Below, in pieces: positions 13,842-25,359 of a stretch of 64,000 nucleotides of DNA. The notes beneath the pieces were generated by a model that was given only the letters and a program-made list of their open reading frames with translations, searched no databases and was not told the origin of the DNA. Position 1 is the first letter of the stretch. The number at the start of each line of letters is the position of its first letter. Made by a program: the position numbers and the translations under genes. This stretch comes from Pohlia nutans (lineage: Eukaryota; Streptophyta; Bryopsida; Bryales; Mniaceae), in NCBI GenBank assembly GCA_022496805.1, contig CM040085.1, positions 12,801,811 to 12,865,810 of the forward strand, written 5' to 3'.

Positions 13842-15060
13842 TTACGGGACCACAAAACTAGGCTTGAATGGGAAGCAATCATGACCGTTCAACCATGCTT
13901 TGACCCCAAGATCCGAGAACATATCACTTTCTAGCCAATCTCCCCTCGAAACATCAAAATGGAGACAATGACCAGATGTAGACAAATCCTTCAAGCAAAC
14001 AAATCCCTTACCCTGCAAGGTGGAAGCGTAGAAGTTGAATGCAAGTTGAAACAAACCTCTACCAAAAAGGACGATCTAAGAGAGGCTTGGAACTAGAACA
14101 ATTGTTTCAAATTTGAACGTGGGAGTTTTAGCAGACCATAAATCCATTTAAGCCATGACAATTCCATCACTTGTACCACAAATCAGCATGCAAAGAATCC
14201 CACCAAGCACGGCAAATCTGTCTATCCGGATTGAACTAGATGCATGGCTATTGTAATCAACGTTTGTGAGTATCTTGGATACAAAAAGTTTGTCCCATCA
14301 GTCCCTTTGCACATCGTACTGACAGACACAATTTTCCTCGTAATTGTAGACATCAACAAAGAAGATATACCAACCACATACAACTGAGCGATGGTAAACT
14401 CTAGCAAAACTAAGAACATGTTTACTGCCACTCCAACTCGCAGTTGTATTGTTCAACACCGAGTAGACTATTATGGAGTGGAAGGACACTTTGTATGTCT
14501 TGGATGGTTCATCAACCATCACGACATATTTAATGTGAGGCCTTGAGCTTTTTGTAGAAAGCTCAAAAGGATATTATAGCAAATATTTCTACAAATGAAG
14601 AAGAGGGTTCCATACTCCAATGTTAGGGTAATAAAAAATATATTATAAAGGTTAGAGATCCTGTAGATTTTCTTTTCACACAACAACACTATAAGCAGAG
14701 GCGTTGTTTCTCACTCTGAAGGATCCTGTTCATTGTCATTTTTCACTATACACGCTTGTCCTACATGACTAATCGCACTCACCAAATCCAACCAAAAAAT
14801 TGGTGAGTGCGAAGTGACACCATTTGACTCACAGAAGGAGTGGAAAGCGAGGCCTTCTCTTTGTAGTGCAATAAGCTTTCACTTCCCTGGATATGAGCTT
14901 GGATTGCTTCACCTCTGCCCGCAACTTTTTGGGAAACTCTCGCAACTGCATAGACTCATGTTCAAACGCTGCCAACCTTGGCACTAGGCAAATCGGTACA
15001 ATTACACATCCATCCGCGGACACGATTCATATTCTCGTTGAGGTGCATTTCCCGATTAGT
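13842..15060 (-). pseudogene. F-box/kelch-like gene relic, left outer arm
   Basis: Fragments in order on the minus strand: 14829-15060, containing EHESMQLREFPKKLRAEV; about 14290-14525, beginning MMVDEPSKTYKVSFHS with YHRSVVCGWYIFFVDVYNY; and 13842-14054, containing LHFDVSRGDWLESDMF and ending FKPSFVVP. The middle piece has the look of F-box-associated/kelch repeats (V-D-x-x-S-K-T-Y-K-V, then C-G-x-Y, then YDV....W). Frames change between pieces and no F-box was found, so it is a relic. The right outer arm holds a diverged inverted copy. Assignment to the F-box family is from motif style alone. Confidence 0.5.
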
Positions 15061-15153
15061 TCTTTGTTTGTTCGTTCATCTATCAACCAAATAAACGATC
15101 AATCAAATCAAAAGAAAGGGAGTATGGATGAAAAACGATTATAGACCTCCAAC

Positions 15154-15440
15154 TTAACCCTTGAACGTCCACACTACAATTACCCAATCAAACCTCATCA
15201 ATTCCCCACATTTTAAAACATACTATAATTCTCCTGTACATTTCTCATGAAAGCTATTATCAAACCGAATTACCTTGAATACTATCAAAATTACTTAAAA
15301 TAAACGAACTTTATAAGATCTTTAAAAGCACGTCCCTTGTAAAACTCATTGTAATTACAAAAATGCTTTGACTAGTATAAATTTCCTAAAAACAAATGTA
15401 AACAATAGTGATGAAGAACAAGGTCTAGGTGGCATGCTTC
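15154..15440. mobile_element. Part of a family C TTAA-type element, left outer arm
   Basis: Begins TTAACCCTTGAACGTCCAC and is a diverged inverted match of about 24600-24905 in the right outer arm (CTCAAGAAGCATGCC, CATGAGAAATGTACAGG and GATGAGGTTTGA landmarks). The same end type occurs at 19814-20187. It belongs to the old duplication layer. Confidence 0.6.
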
Positions 15441-15570
15441 TTGAGCTTAGATTGCGGTGACAACCAGTCGTTCACAGATTTTTAAGGCTTCGAAAGAATA
15501 TTCCATCGCCGTTTGATGTCACAACCTTCATTCTTTTCCTCAAATCCGGATTATGCCACGGAATCACATA

Positions 15571-15885
15571 TCACAGACCACAACAGGGTGACAATTCATG
15601 TGTTGGAGCAGAAAGTGCAGGTAATGCAGTGTACGTATCTAATAGCTCCCACAAGCCAAACATGACGTCTCGAAAGCTCACATACGCCTGTAGAGTACGA
15701 TTCCCTCCGCACGGAGTCTCGGTTAGGGGCGGAAGGGACTTCCCGGAGTCCTTGACAGGATACTTCACCAAACGACTCATCCACAAACAGAGAGTGCCAT
15801 TCAGATGGCCGTTTATTTCATACTCAACCAGGTCCTGCACGAGCACCATACGGGCCACAAACCTTTCACGTATACCCCAACCCAC
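15571..15885 (-). other. Open frame of 104 codons, function unknown (left copy)
   Basis: Begins MGWGIRERFVARMVLVQDLV and ends HELSPCCGL; the same frame is at 23815-24129 in the other arm. It lies 380 bp past the RPL19 stop on the same strand. Composition is protein-like (FRDVMFGLWELLDTYT), but the identity of the two copies only reflects the duplication, so there is no evidence of selection. It may be the upstream part of the F-box-like relic, or chance. Confidence 0.25.
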
Positions 15886-16265
15886 ATGTTTGCCACACGT
15901 TGTCAGGACTTTACTGTGGTGTCCCCAAAGTTCGGTCAGATGCTGTAAGATCCAGTCTCCATGCGAGTAACGACTTCATTCCACCCCACATCAAGCGTGG
16001 TGCACAGCCCTCCTCTTGAACGGCACAGAGCAGAATGCCCACACCAAAACATGCTGTAACAACCTTTGCAACCATTGTTGGTAGATTTCCACCATCCACG
16101 GTTCCATGCACGTATGAAAACAGCCAGAAAAAATGAGACCACTCCCATCGCCAGCCGTTGCTATGCTAAACAGGTGACGTGTAAGAAGTAAGTTGGGACT
16201 TCCCTCCATTGATTTTGATTCACAACCAGGAAAATTCATATTACAGTAAAAAAGAGTCACACACT

Positions 16266-17515
16266 TCACTTTTTCGACTTCTTCACCGGAGCAGCGCTCA
16301 CTGGAGCCTCAGCAGCCTGGGCCGCAGGGGCCACCTCCGGAATACCCTGCGCCTGACGCTCCTCCCTCCTGGCAATCTTGCGCTCCCGGGTAGCCTTGTT
16401 CTTCGCGCGCCTGGCCTCAAATTGGTCAGACAGAGTCTTCTCACGGGCCTTCTCAGCCTTCGACTTGTGGATGCTCTCCATCAACACGCGCTTGTTCTTG
16501 AACACGTTACCCTTCACCTTCATGTACATGTCGTGGTACATGTGCTTGTCAATCTTCTTCGCATCGCGGTACTTGCGCAGCAGACGCCTCAACACCCGCA
16601 TGCGCCGCAACCACAGCACCTACCAAACCACCAACTCACCAACTCGTCAACTGCCCGATCGTACCATTTTCATCCAATATACATGTCCCAAACATATGTT
16701 CCCACGCAGCCACCAGTCACCGCCTTACAATCCCAACCATGATCGAAATTTTCGGCGAGCATCCTCGTCGTGCTGACAAACAACGAACCCTACTCTAGCG
16801 CATCGCCCATGCCGCCTCGGATCCGACCACGCTCACTCCAATTCAACACCCAGCGATCGAGTGAGCACTTGAATTTCGACCTGGCTTGTGATAAATGAGC
16901 ACCCAAATTGTGAAACTAAATCGGAATGCCACGGACAATTCCGATCGTTGATTCTAACTTTCGGACATCGCACTACTTCCCCGTCACCCGAATACGCTGC
17001 AGCTCCATAATTCACGTCGGAAACCCTACATAAACCCTAAACATACAGAACAAATGGGAAACAGGGGCGAGCTGGAGCTCAGCGGGCTGCAAATTCCATC
17101 CCACAAACCCTAGAATCACCAACCGAGAACGGAAAACCCTAAAACCCCACGACGGCAATCCCAGCACGATGCTCAACACAGAATGACAAAAAAAAAAAAC
17201 CCTAAACCCTAAACCCCACGTGCATCGGGAAGTAAGTACCTTGGTGGGAAGCCTGGCCTCGCGGGTGCCGCGGCGCTTTCCGTAGCCGGAGTGACGGCCC
17301 TTGCGCTTGGCCTCGAGCGCGCGACGAGCGCGGGCGCGCGAGTGGATCTTCTGGGGCTTGCGGATGACGAAGCCGTCCTTGACGAGCTTGCGGATGTTCT
17401 GCCGGCTGTTGGCCATGGAGATTTCGTTCACCTCATTGGGGTCGAGCCACACCTTGCGCTCACCGCATTTGAGCACGCTGGCGGCTAACCGCTTCTGCAG
17501 CTTCAGGGACACCAT
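16266..17515 (-). CDS. RPL19: Ribosomal protein eL19 (60S L19), left copy
   Basis: Exon 1 is 17240-17515 (92 codons) and exon 2 is 16266-16619 (117 codons plus stop), together 209 aa. The single intron is 16620-17239 and falls after LPTK. The protein shows the eL19 hallmarks: [60 protein letters not shown] and the basic C-terminal helix with [20 protein letters not shown]. The tail is Ala/Pro-rich and ends PVKKSKK. It is a structural component of the large cytosolic ribosomal subunit. The start is fixed by homology, and its ATG follows GCAGCAGCC. It is transcribed away from the other copy. The inner arm covers the whole gene, its 5' flank and about 740 bp past its stop. Confidence 0.96.
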
Positions 17516-17640
17516 GGCTGCTGCCGCTGCGAGGAATCACAGCTTCGCTACGGGACTGTGGCTATGGCGGACGCGAGGGGAAACCCTAGCTCCAACTCCA
17601 AAGAGAGGGCGCATGGCTCTCGCCGTCGCTACATAACATT
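17516..17640 (-). promoter_or_regulatory. Likely RPL19 core promoter/leader (left copy)
   Basis: AAACCCTAG (telo-box) lies at 17581-17589, about 65 bp upstream of the ATG. GGGCC-type site II-like sequence (CTCGGCCCTTTC) lies at 17657-17668. Telo-boxes with site II elements are a known arrangement in plant ribosomal protein promoters. The transcription start itself is not visible. Confidence 0.5.
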
Positions 17641-18204
17641 CAGTAGCATTCAGCCACTCGGCCCTTTCATCCATCTAGTGATTTGTAATGCATCATGTGA
17701 TTTCCATCCATGTAGTGTATTAAGTGTAGCCCTTTATTTTTCATTTTCCAAAGAGTGGGGAGGGTGGGGAAGGAAGTAGGAAGGTCAGAAACCATTGTCA
17801 ATGGAGGGACAAAAGAAGTGGCGCAGTGTTCAAGGAATTGTTTTTAATTTTTGGTCGTCCATTTTCTATTGGTTAGTCATACACCATAACATTCTCGGGT
17901 TAAAGTATTATTACTTATAATGTTGCTCTCCTTAAAAGTGAGGGACACGTGGGGATGTGTCAACAAAGACCATACATGGTTACTTTCCCTTCCAGTTTTC
18001 CAAAACCTCCATCTGTAAGAAAACATGGGTAGCTACTAATTGTTCTAGGATGATAATGCAGAATATGCTGCACATTCTACTCAAGAGCAAGGCAGAGCGA
18101 GTGAAGGTTGTTGAATGTTATGTAGGATGTAAAGAGCTGGAGTGTTGAGGGACAATCTAGGTGGTCCAGTGCATCTCCACCATCCAATGGCTCTCACAAT
18201 CCGA

Positions 18205-18532
18205 GTTGGCGCTGTCGGGCGAGCTCGGGCACAGAAATGAAAAAGTTGGCCTACAAGTCGTCTCACGTAGGCGGCTCCCATCATTGGTGGAACTAGGCAA
18301 CTCGGCTAACCCCAAGTCAACTTGCAACAACTCGTGTACCGGTCTCGGTAATTCTTGATTTCTTTTTAGCATTATAAATATATTGGTTTTTGTTGGGATT
18401 CTATTCCTACAATTCATATGTTGTTTGTTGATAGTCATGAAACGGGATTCAAACAGGTTTTTAATCCAATAAATAATAAATGACTGATAATATAACCAAG
18501 ATGCAATATCAACACCTTGGCTCATAGGTGAA
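18205..18532 (+). repeat. Dispersed repeat family E, copy 2 (in left inner arm)
   Basis: Diverged match to 8735-9060. It is cut at 18532, where the terminus of MITE D begins (GGTGAAAGCAC at 18533). In the right arm the repeat resumes beyond the MITE; here it does not. Confidence 0.75.
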
Positions 18533-18777
18533 AGCACAAAAAAGTGTACCACCTCTAACTCTTATGACCATTCAACAATGCAGGGTTCAAAAATACATTA
18601 TAAATTTGAATTTCGTAAAAAAATAAATAACAATAAAATAAAACACCTATTGTTTTATAAAGTCTACCCAAAAAATTGAGAAAATAATCTTCAATAAGTA
18701 GTTATAAATTTTTTATTGACGTAGAAGTGGCCAAAATTGAAAAAGTAGTTACGTACAATCAACAAAGTTGATATAAA

Positions 18778-20562
18778 TTTGTTAAATTTGTTGCTAGAAG
18801 TCTATTGATTGAATTATATTTATTAACCTCCAAGTGACCAAACGACCATTTTATGGCTGTTGTCCTTTTTGTATTGGCTACCCGGGATGAAAAATCAATT
18901 TTATAATAAGTAAAAAATGTTTTCAAATATTAAATCAAGATAACTTTCCAATCCAATTTGAATCATGTCAATCCATGTTAACTCCACCAAGGAGAAATTG
19001 TCAAAGACAAAGACCTTAACATTGTCCTACTATTTCTAGATACTAATAATGTTCTCTCCTTTAAAAAAACTATTTTAAAAAACTTATTCTAATTTTAACC
19101 AATCATACCATAATTTCAAATTCTAAAAGTACAACTTGTAATTATGGTAGATATTCACCTATAAATGATTCTAAATTCATTAAAAGAGTATTAAGGACCT
19201 TTATTCAGGGCACTTTGGAATTAAAATAAAGAGTACTAAGTAAGATATTGTATACACATAAACAAACTGCATATTATAAAGTCTACTAAACTTTAACCAT
19301 GCATAATTCCATGAGGTTTTGGCAAATCATGTTATTTTTTGTTGAAAGTGTGTCAAATGAATACTTTTGTTCTTGGTCTTTCAAAATTTCTAATTTTAGG
19401 TTAGTTCCGCCATCCAAATTGAAGAATCAGAAAATGGTCTCGTGACCACTTTTTGATGACTTACTTTGGAGCAATGATTTTTTTTGCTAATTTGATCAAT
19501 TTAGGTAATAAATTACATGTTTTGCTTCATTTTAGCGTACATTATAATGTGCAAAATGAAATTTCTCAAATAAGTGGATGGAAAGTTATGAAAATGACCT
19601 TCAAAAATGAGAAAAAAGTACTTGTTTTTTAGAGGTTAGTTGATGCCAATGTAGACATTCAAGTGTTTGTATGTGCCTATTTCACCGATTCTATGTGAAA
19701 AAACGTTTTGGATTAAGTGTGTTTATCAGCTAGAATCTCCACTCAGTATCTCCGCTTTGCCAATCAAGAACTAGGAACATAACAACAAGCTGAGCAAATT
19801 TCTATGCTTTTAAACCCCTAAGCGTCCAAAAACCCCCGTGGGGCCATATTGGTCGCTTTTCAATCAAACGCTAATTTTCACTCAATTCCTAATTTAAAGT
19901 GAAAATGGTCCCAACTAGAAAGTGTGTGTGTGTGTGTGTGTGTGGGGAGGGGGGGTGGGTGGGGAATCTTCTAATGTTTGAGCATTTTTGTAATTGCTAT
20001 GATTTTTACAAGAAAAACAAAACTTTGAAAAAACTTTATAAAATTCACTTTTATTTGCATGATAATGAAAAAACCTAGGTAAATCGGTTTAACAATAATT
20101 TATATGACAAAAACACCAAAAAAACATAATGCATCTTAAAATGTGGGGAATTGGTGAAGTTTGACCGGGTAAATGTTGTGTGGACGCTTAACCCTTACAG
20201 GGTTGATGGGGATAGTAGATACATTAGCGTATATTTGACATTTGTTGTAAATAGAAAGTTCCAAATTGAGACCCCAATAGCTCATTAAAATCATGTCGAT
20301 GAGAATTTTAACTTCACTTTTGATTTTAAACCCATAGGAGGTGTGGAACCATGCCAAATACAATGGAATATTGTTGTATAATACTAGTCGGAAAGGACTC
20401 TTTGGACCTTTAAGGATTAAGGACCGGGTGAATGTGGGGTATTGATACATAAATTTTGAATTGCAAGAATTTTATGAATTTTATTAACCGGGATGAAATT
20501 TGTGAATCCATGCCGTCCGGAGGCAGCTGTCAAGGTTTTCTCATTTTGATTTCTCTTATGAG
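18778..20562. other. Spacer between the inner arms
   Basis: About 1.8 kb of AT-rich DNA with no recognised gene. It includes the family C element at 19814-20187, a GT microsatellite at 19922-19944 and the distal part of repeat E (20455-20556, inverted). Confidence 0.6.
19814..20187. mobile_element. TTAA-type element, family C
   Basis: Ends read ACCCCTAAGCGTCCAAA and, inverted, GGTTAAGCGTCCACA, each next to TTAA (19810-19813 and 20188-20191). The interior shares TTGRTGAGGTTTGA-like and CACTCAA..TTC.CCTA blocks with 24360-24905 and 15154-15440. It contains a (GT)n tract at 19922-19944. Confidence 0.6.
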
Positions 20563-21173
20563 GGTGAAAGCACAAAAAATTGTACCAAAAAGTTAGTCTG
20601 CTACACTAAAATCATAATTGTTTTGCTCAAAGGCCATAAATTTATATCAAAATATATTGTATTTTGGTTTTAATTTCATGAAGCCCTCTAGAATTCTTAT
20701 AGGTACTTGGACCCAAATTTTCAAAAAAAAATCTTCAAAAAAGTTTACAAAAAGTAGTGTTTGAAAATGAATGCCTAAATCCAATCTCGGTTGCAAAATT
20801 GATGGCCTTAAATACACTCAACATAAATATAATTTTTATGACCTTTGAGATAATGATAGAATTGAGGTCCTTGTCCAAAAAGAAAGTAGAAAAGAATATG
20901 TTTTGATATGCATTTTGCTTGTTTTATATCAACTTTGTTGATTGTACGTAACTACTTTTTCAATTTTGGCCACTTCTACGTCAATAAAAAATTTATAACT
21001 ACTTATTGAAGATTATTTTCTCAATTTTTTGGGTAGACTTTATAAAACAATAGGTGTTTTATTTTATTGTTATTTATTTTTTTACGAAATTCAAATTTAT
21101 AATGTATTTTTGAACCCTGCATTGTTGAATGGTCATAAGAGTTAGAGGTGGTACACTTTTTTGTGCTTTCACC
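20563..21173. mobile_element. MITE D, 611 bp, with 6-bp target duplication
   Basis: Terminal inverted repeats start GGTGAAAGCACAAAAAATTG on the left and GGTGAAAGCACAAAAAAGTG on the right, about 25 bp with one mismatch. The flanks are TATGAG at 20557-20562 and TATGAG at 21174-21179. It sits inside repeat E, and the uninterrupted sequence is seen at about 9040-9070. A longer relative is at 43349-44275. It has no coding capacity. Confidence 0.88.
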
Positions 21174-22029
21174 TATGAGCCAAGGTGTTGATATTGCATC
21201 TTGGTTATATTATCAGTCATTTATTATTTATTGGATTAAAAACCTGTTTGAATCCCGTTTCATGACTATCAACAAACAACATATGAATTGTAGGAATAGA
21301 ATCCCAACAAAAACCAATATATTTATAATGCTAAAAAGAAATCAAGAATTACCGAGACCGGTACACGAGTTGTTGCAAGTTGACTTGGGGTTAGCCGAGT
21401 TGCCTAGTTCCACCAATGATGGGAGCCGCCTACGTGAGACGACTTGTAGGCCAACTTTTTCATTTCTGTGCCCGAGCTCGCCCGACAGCGCCAACTCGGA
21501 TTGTGAGAGCCATTGGATGGTGGAGATGCACTGGACCACCTAGATTGTCCCTCAACACTCCAGCTCTTTACATCCTACATAACATTCAACAACCTTCACT
21601 CGCTCTGCCTTGCTCTTGAGTAGAATGTGCAGCATATTCTGCATTATCATCCTAGAACAATTAGTAGCTACCCATGTTTTCTTACAGATGGAGGTTTTGG
21701 AAAACTGGAAGGGAAAGTAACCATGTATGGTCTTTGTTGACACATCCCCACGTGTCCCTCACTTTTAAGGAGAGCAACATTATAAGTAATAATACTTTAA
21801 CCCGAGAATGTTATGGTGTATGACTAACCAATAGAAAATGGACGACCAAAAATTAAAAACAATTCCTTGAACACTGCGCCACTTCTTTTGTCCCTCCATT
21901 GACAATGGTTTCTGACCTTCCTACTTCCTTCCCCACCCTCCCCACTCTTTGGAAAATGAAAAATAAAGGGCTACACTTAATACACTACATGGATGGAAAT
22001 CACATGATGCATTACAAATCACTAGATGG

Positions 22030-22184
22030 ATGAAAGGGCCGAGTGGCTGAATGCTACTGAATGTTATGTAGCGACGGCGAGAGCCATGCGCCCTCTCTTT
22101 GGAGTTGGAGCTAGGGTTTCCCCTCGCGTCCGCCATAGCCACAGTCCCGTAGCGAAGCTGTGATTCCTCGCAGCGGCAGCAGCC
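22030..22184 (+). promoter_or_regulatory. Likely RPL19 core promoter/leader (right copy)
   Basis: Mirror of the left copy: GAAAGGGCCGAG (site II-like) at 22032-22043 and CTAGGGTTT (telo-box) at 22111-22119. The ATG is at 22185. Confidence 0.5.
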
Positions 22185-23434
22185 ATGGTGTCCCTGAAGC
22201 TGCAGAAGCGGTTAGCCGCCAGCGTGCTCAAATGCGGTGAGCGCAAGGTGTGGCTCGACCCCAATGAGGTGAACGAAATCTCCATGGCCAACAGCCGGCA
22301 GAACATCCGCAAGCTCGTCAAGGACGGCTTCGTCATCCGCAAGCCCCAGAAGATCCACTCGCGCGCCCGCGCTCGTCGCGCGCTCGAGGCCAAGCGCAAG
22401 GGCCGTCACTCCGGCTACGGAAAGCGCCGCGGCACCCGCGAGGCCAGGCTTCCCACCAAGGTACTTACTTCCCGATGCACGTGGGGTTTAGGGTTTAGGG
22501 TTTTTTTTTTTTGTCATTCTGTGTTGAGCATCGTGCTGGGATTGCCGTCGTGGGGTTTTAGGGTTTTCCGTTCTCGGTTGGTGATTCTAGGGTTTGTGGG
22601 ATGGAATTTGCAGCCCGCTGAGCTCCAGCTCGCCCCTGTTTCCCATTTGTTCTGTATGTTTAGGGTTTATGTAGGGTTTCCGACGTGAATTATGGAGCTG
22701 CAGCGTATTCGGGTGACGGGGAAGTAGTGCGATGTCCGAAAGTTAGAATCAACGATCGGAATTGTCCGTGGCATTCCGATTTAGTTTCACAATTTGGGTG
22801 CTCATTTATCACAAGCCAGGTCGAAATTCAAGTGCTCACTCGATCGCTGGGTGTTGAATTGGAGTGAGCGTGGTCGGATCCGAGGCGGCATGGGCGATGC
22901 GCTAGAGTAGGGTTCGTTGTTTGTCAGCACGACGAGGATGCTCGCCGAAAATTTCGATCATGGTTGGGATTGTAAGGCGGTGACTGGTGGCTGCGTGGGA
23001 ACATATGTTTGGGACATGTATATTGGATGAAAATGGTACGATCGGGCAGTTGACGAGTTGGTGAGTTGGTGGTTTGGTAGGTGCTGTGGTTGCGGCGCAT
23101 GCGGGTGTTGAGGCGTCTGCTGCGCAAGTACCGCGATGCGAAGAAGATTGACAAGCACATGTACCACGACATGTACATGAAGGTGAAGGGTAACGTGTTC
23201 AAGAACAAGCGCGTGTTGATGGAGAGCATCCACAAGTCGAAGGCTGAGAAGGCCCGTGAGAAGACTCTGTCTGACCAATTTGAGGCCAGGCGCGCGAAGA
23301 ACAAGGCTACCCGGGAGCGCAAGATTGCCAGGAGGGAGGAGCGTCAGGCGCAGGGTATTCCGGAGGTGGCCCCTGCGGCCCAGGCTGCTGAGGCTCCAGT
23401 GAGCGCTGCTCCGGTGAAGAAGTCGAAAAAGTGA
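22185..23434 (+). CDS. RPL19: Ribosomal protein eL19 (60S L19), right copy
   Basis: Exon 1 is 22185-22460 and exon 2 is 23081-23434, with intron 22461-23080 (GTACTTAC...TTGGTAG). The predicted 209-aa protein is identical to that of the left copy. The intron carries GTTTAGGGTTTAGGGTTT at about 22484-22502. On this side the gene lies next to the complete MITE D/repeat E, so this arm looks like the source copy. Both copies appear functional; the two start codons face away from each other 4.67 kb apart. Confidence 0.96.
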
Positions 23435-23814
23435 AGTGTGTGACTCTTTTTTACTGTAATATGAATTTTCCTGGTTGTGAATCAAAATCAATGGAGGGAA
23501 GTCCCAACTTACTTCTTACACGTCACCTGTTTAGCATAGCAACGGCTGGCGATGGGAGTGGTCTCATTTTTTCTGGCTGTTTTCATACGTGCATGGAACC
23601 GTGGATGGTGGAAATCTACCAACAATGGTTGCAAAGGTTGTTACAGCATGTTTTGGTGTGGGCATTCTGCTCTGTGCCGTTCAAGAGGAGGGCTGTGCAC
23701 CACGCTTGATGTGGGGTGGAATGAAGTCGTTACTCGCATGGAGACTGGATCTTACAGCATCTGACCGAACTTTGGGGACACCACAGTAAAGTCCTGACAA
23801 CGTGTGGCAAACAT

Positions 23815-24129
23815 GTGGGTTGGGGTATACGTGAAAGGTTTGTGGCCCGTATGGTGCTCGTGCAGGACCTGGTTGAGTATGAAATAAACGGCCATCTGAA
23901 TGGCACTCTCTGTTTGTGGATGAGTCGTTTGGTGAAGTATCCTGTCAAGGACTCCGGGAAGTCCCTTCCGCCCCTAACCGAGACTCCGTGCGGAGGGAAT
24001 CGTACTCTACAGGCGTATGTGAGCTTTCGAGACGTCATGTTTGGCTTGTGGGAGCTATTAGATACGTACACTGCATTACCTGCACTTTCTGCTCCAACAC
24101 ATGAATTGTCACCCTGTTGTGGTCTGTGA
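23815..24129 (+). other. Open frame of 104 codons, function unknown (right copy)
   Basis: Identical to the frame at 15571-15885. It begins 380 bp downstream of the RPL19 stop. A longer opposite-strand frame (23730-24539) crosses the arm boundary into repeat DNA and is not credible. No family recognised. Confidence 0.25.
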
Positions 24130-24359
24130 TATGTGATTCCGTGGCATAATCCGGATTTGAGGAAAAGAATGAAGGTTTTGACAAGAAGCCGCCATGAAAT
24201 AGTCATTTGAAGTCTTGAAATCCTTTGATCGACTGGTTGTATCCAAAATGTAATTATGGTGTTCCCGAAATATTCAACACTGGTGAATAATTGAGGTGTC
24301 CTTTTTTTGCAATGTCTAGTCAATGCCAAATCTGGATGTCTGATTCCCGAAGCGTGCAT

Positions 24360-24905
24360 GTAGCCCCGGGGGCCATGTTTGGTTGTTTTTCCACTCAAAT
24401 GCTGATTTTCGCCTAGTTCCAAATTCGAAGTGAATGTGTTCCCATGCAAGAAAATGTGGAGGCTGTCTTTTACTTTGAAGTAAATATACCATTCATCAAA
24501 ATTGTTGAAATTGGGTTTTTTGGGCACTTCAAAGCTCAAAATTCCAAAATTTCAATATAGGCTGCAAGAATGTTTTTTCTATCAAATATCTTTTTGCATA
24601 AACTCAAGAAGCATGCCGCCTAAACCTTGTTGTTGATTACTATTATTTACATTTTTGTCTAAGAAATTCATACTAGGAAAAGCATTTTTGTAGTTACAAT
24701 GAGTATTACAAGTGAAATGCTTTGAATAGATCTGAAAAAGGTTATTTTTAATATACTAATTATGGAAAAATTCAGGGTAAATCGGTTTGACAATACCTTC
24801 ATGAGAAATGTACAGGATAAAATTAGTATATTTTAAAATGTGAGAAATTGATGAGGTTTGACTGGATAATGGTGCTGTGGACGTTTAAGGGTCAAGTTTG
24901 AATGT
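24360..24905. mobile_element. Family C TTAA-type element, right outer arm
   Basis: Shares GGGGCCAT.TTGGT, ACTCAAAYGCT and TTAAAATGTG-type blocks with 19814-20187, and ends GTGGACGTTTAAGGGTCAA. It is the diverged inverted partner of 15154-15440. Confidence 0.55.
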
Positions 24906-25359
24906 TAGTAATTGTTTTAGATGCATTCTCCCTTTTTCTGTGAATTGAATCAATGTTTATCTCATAGATAGAAGAACAAACAAACATTGAACTATATCCG
25001 CTTCACACTATGGTTGTCTAAGTTGAGAGGCCGTGGGATGGAGTGGCCAAACTTTGTTGCGAGTTCAAAGGAATAGACTAGAAATAGGCATTAGAATATA
25101 GTTTTGATTTTTTTATGAATATGAATAGACGGCCCCTTGACTAAAGTTTGGGTTTCTATTCCATACTTTCTTCGAGAGTCCATCAACCCTGGTCAGAAAG
25201 TGTTGCTTGTAGGCATTTTGAAGGGCGACGGGCTTTGGACTTTGGTCTTGTGTGTGATGGGTCGAAAGGCCGAATTCTTCGTTTCTTGCAATTTGATTGG
25301 TGGAAATCAACGACCTCTCGACTTTTGGGCATAGTGTGAAGCAGCCCTTAAAGAGGAAT

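Larger units (their letters stand above)
15523..18777. repeat. Inner arm (left) of a near-identical inverted duplication, 3255 bp
   Basis: Every position x pairs with 39700 minus x. This register holds from 15523/24177 to 18777/20923 with no shift. All open frames in the two arms have identical translations, and the segments I compared base by base are identical. Outside 15523 similarity continues at lower identity; inside 18777 it stops abruptly. The arm contains RPL19, repeat E (18205-18532) and the cut end of MITE D (18533-18777). Confidence 0.93.
20923..24177. repeat. Inner arm (right) of the inverted duplication, 3255 bp
   Basis: Mirror of 15523-18777 (coordinates sum to 39700). Its inner edge lies inside MITE D, which is complete on this side and cut on the other. 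Its outer edge passes into lower-identity homology with the left side. It contains the second RPL19. Confidence 0.93.

Noticed and set aside
16209..16742. Plus-strand frames of 177 and 132 codons over RPL19 exon 2 and their mirrors at 22924-23491
   Set aside because: Antisense shadows of the highly biased, Arg/Lys-rich RPL19 coding sequence.
22484..22512. Interstitial telomere-like TTTAGGG repeats
   Set aside because: Only two to three units inside the RPL19 intron, followed by a T run; short telo-box motifs are usual in plant ribosomal protein genes and do not show a chromosome end or fusion.
23730..24539. Minus-strand open frame of 269 codons opposite the 104-codon frame
   Set aside because: It runs across the inner-arm boundary into family C repeat DNA; its mirror in the left arm is interrupted, and the translation shows no domain.
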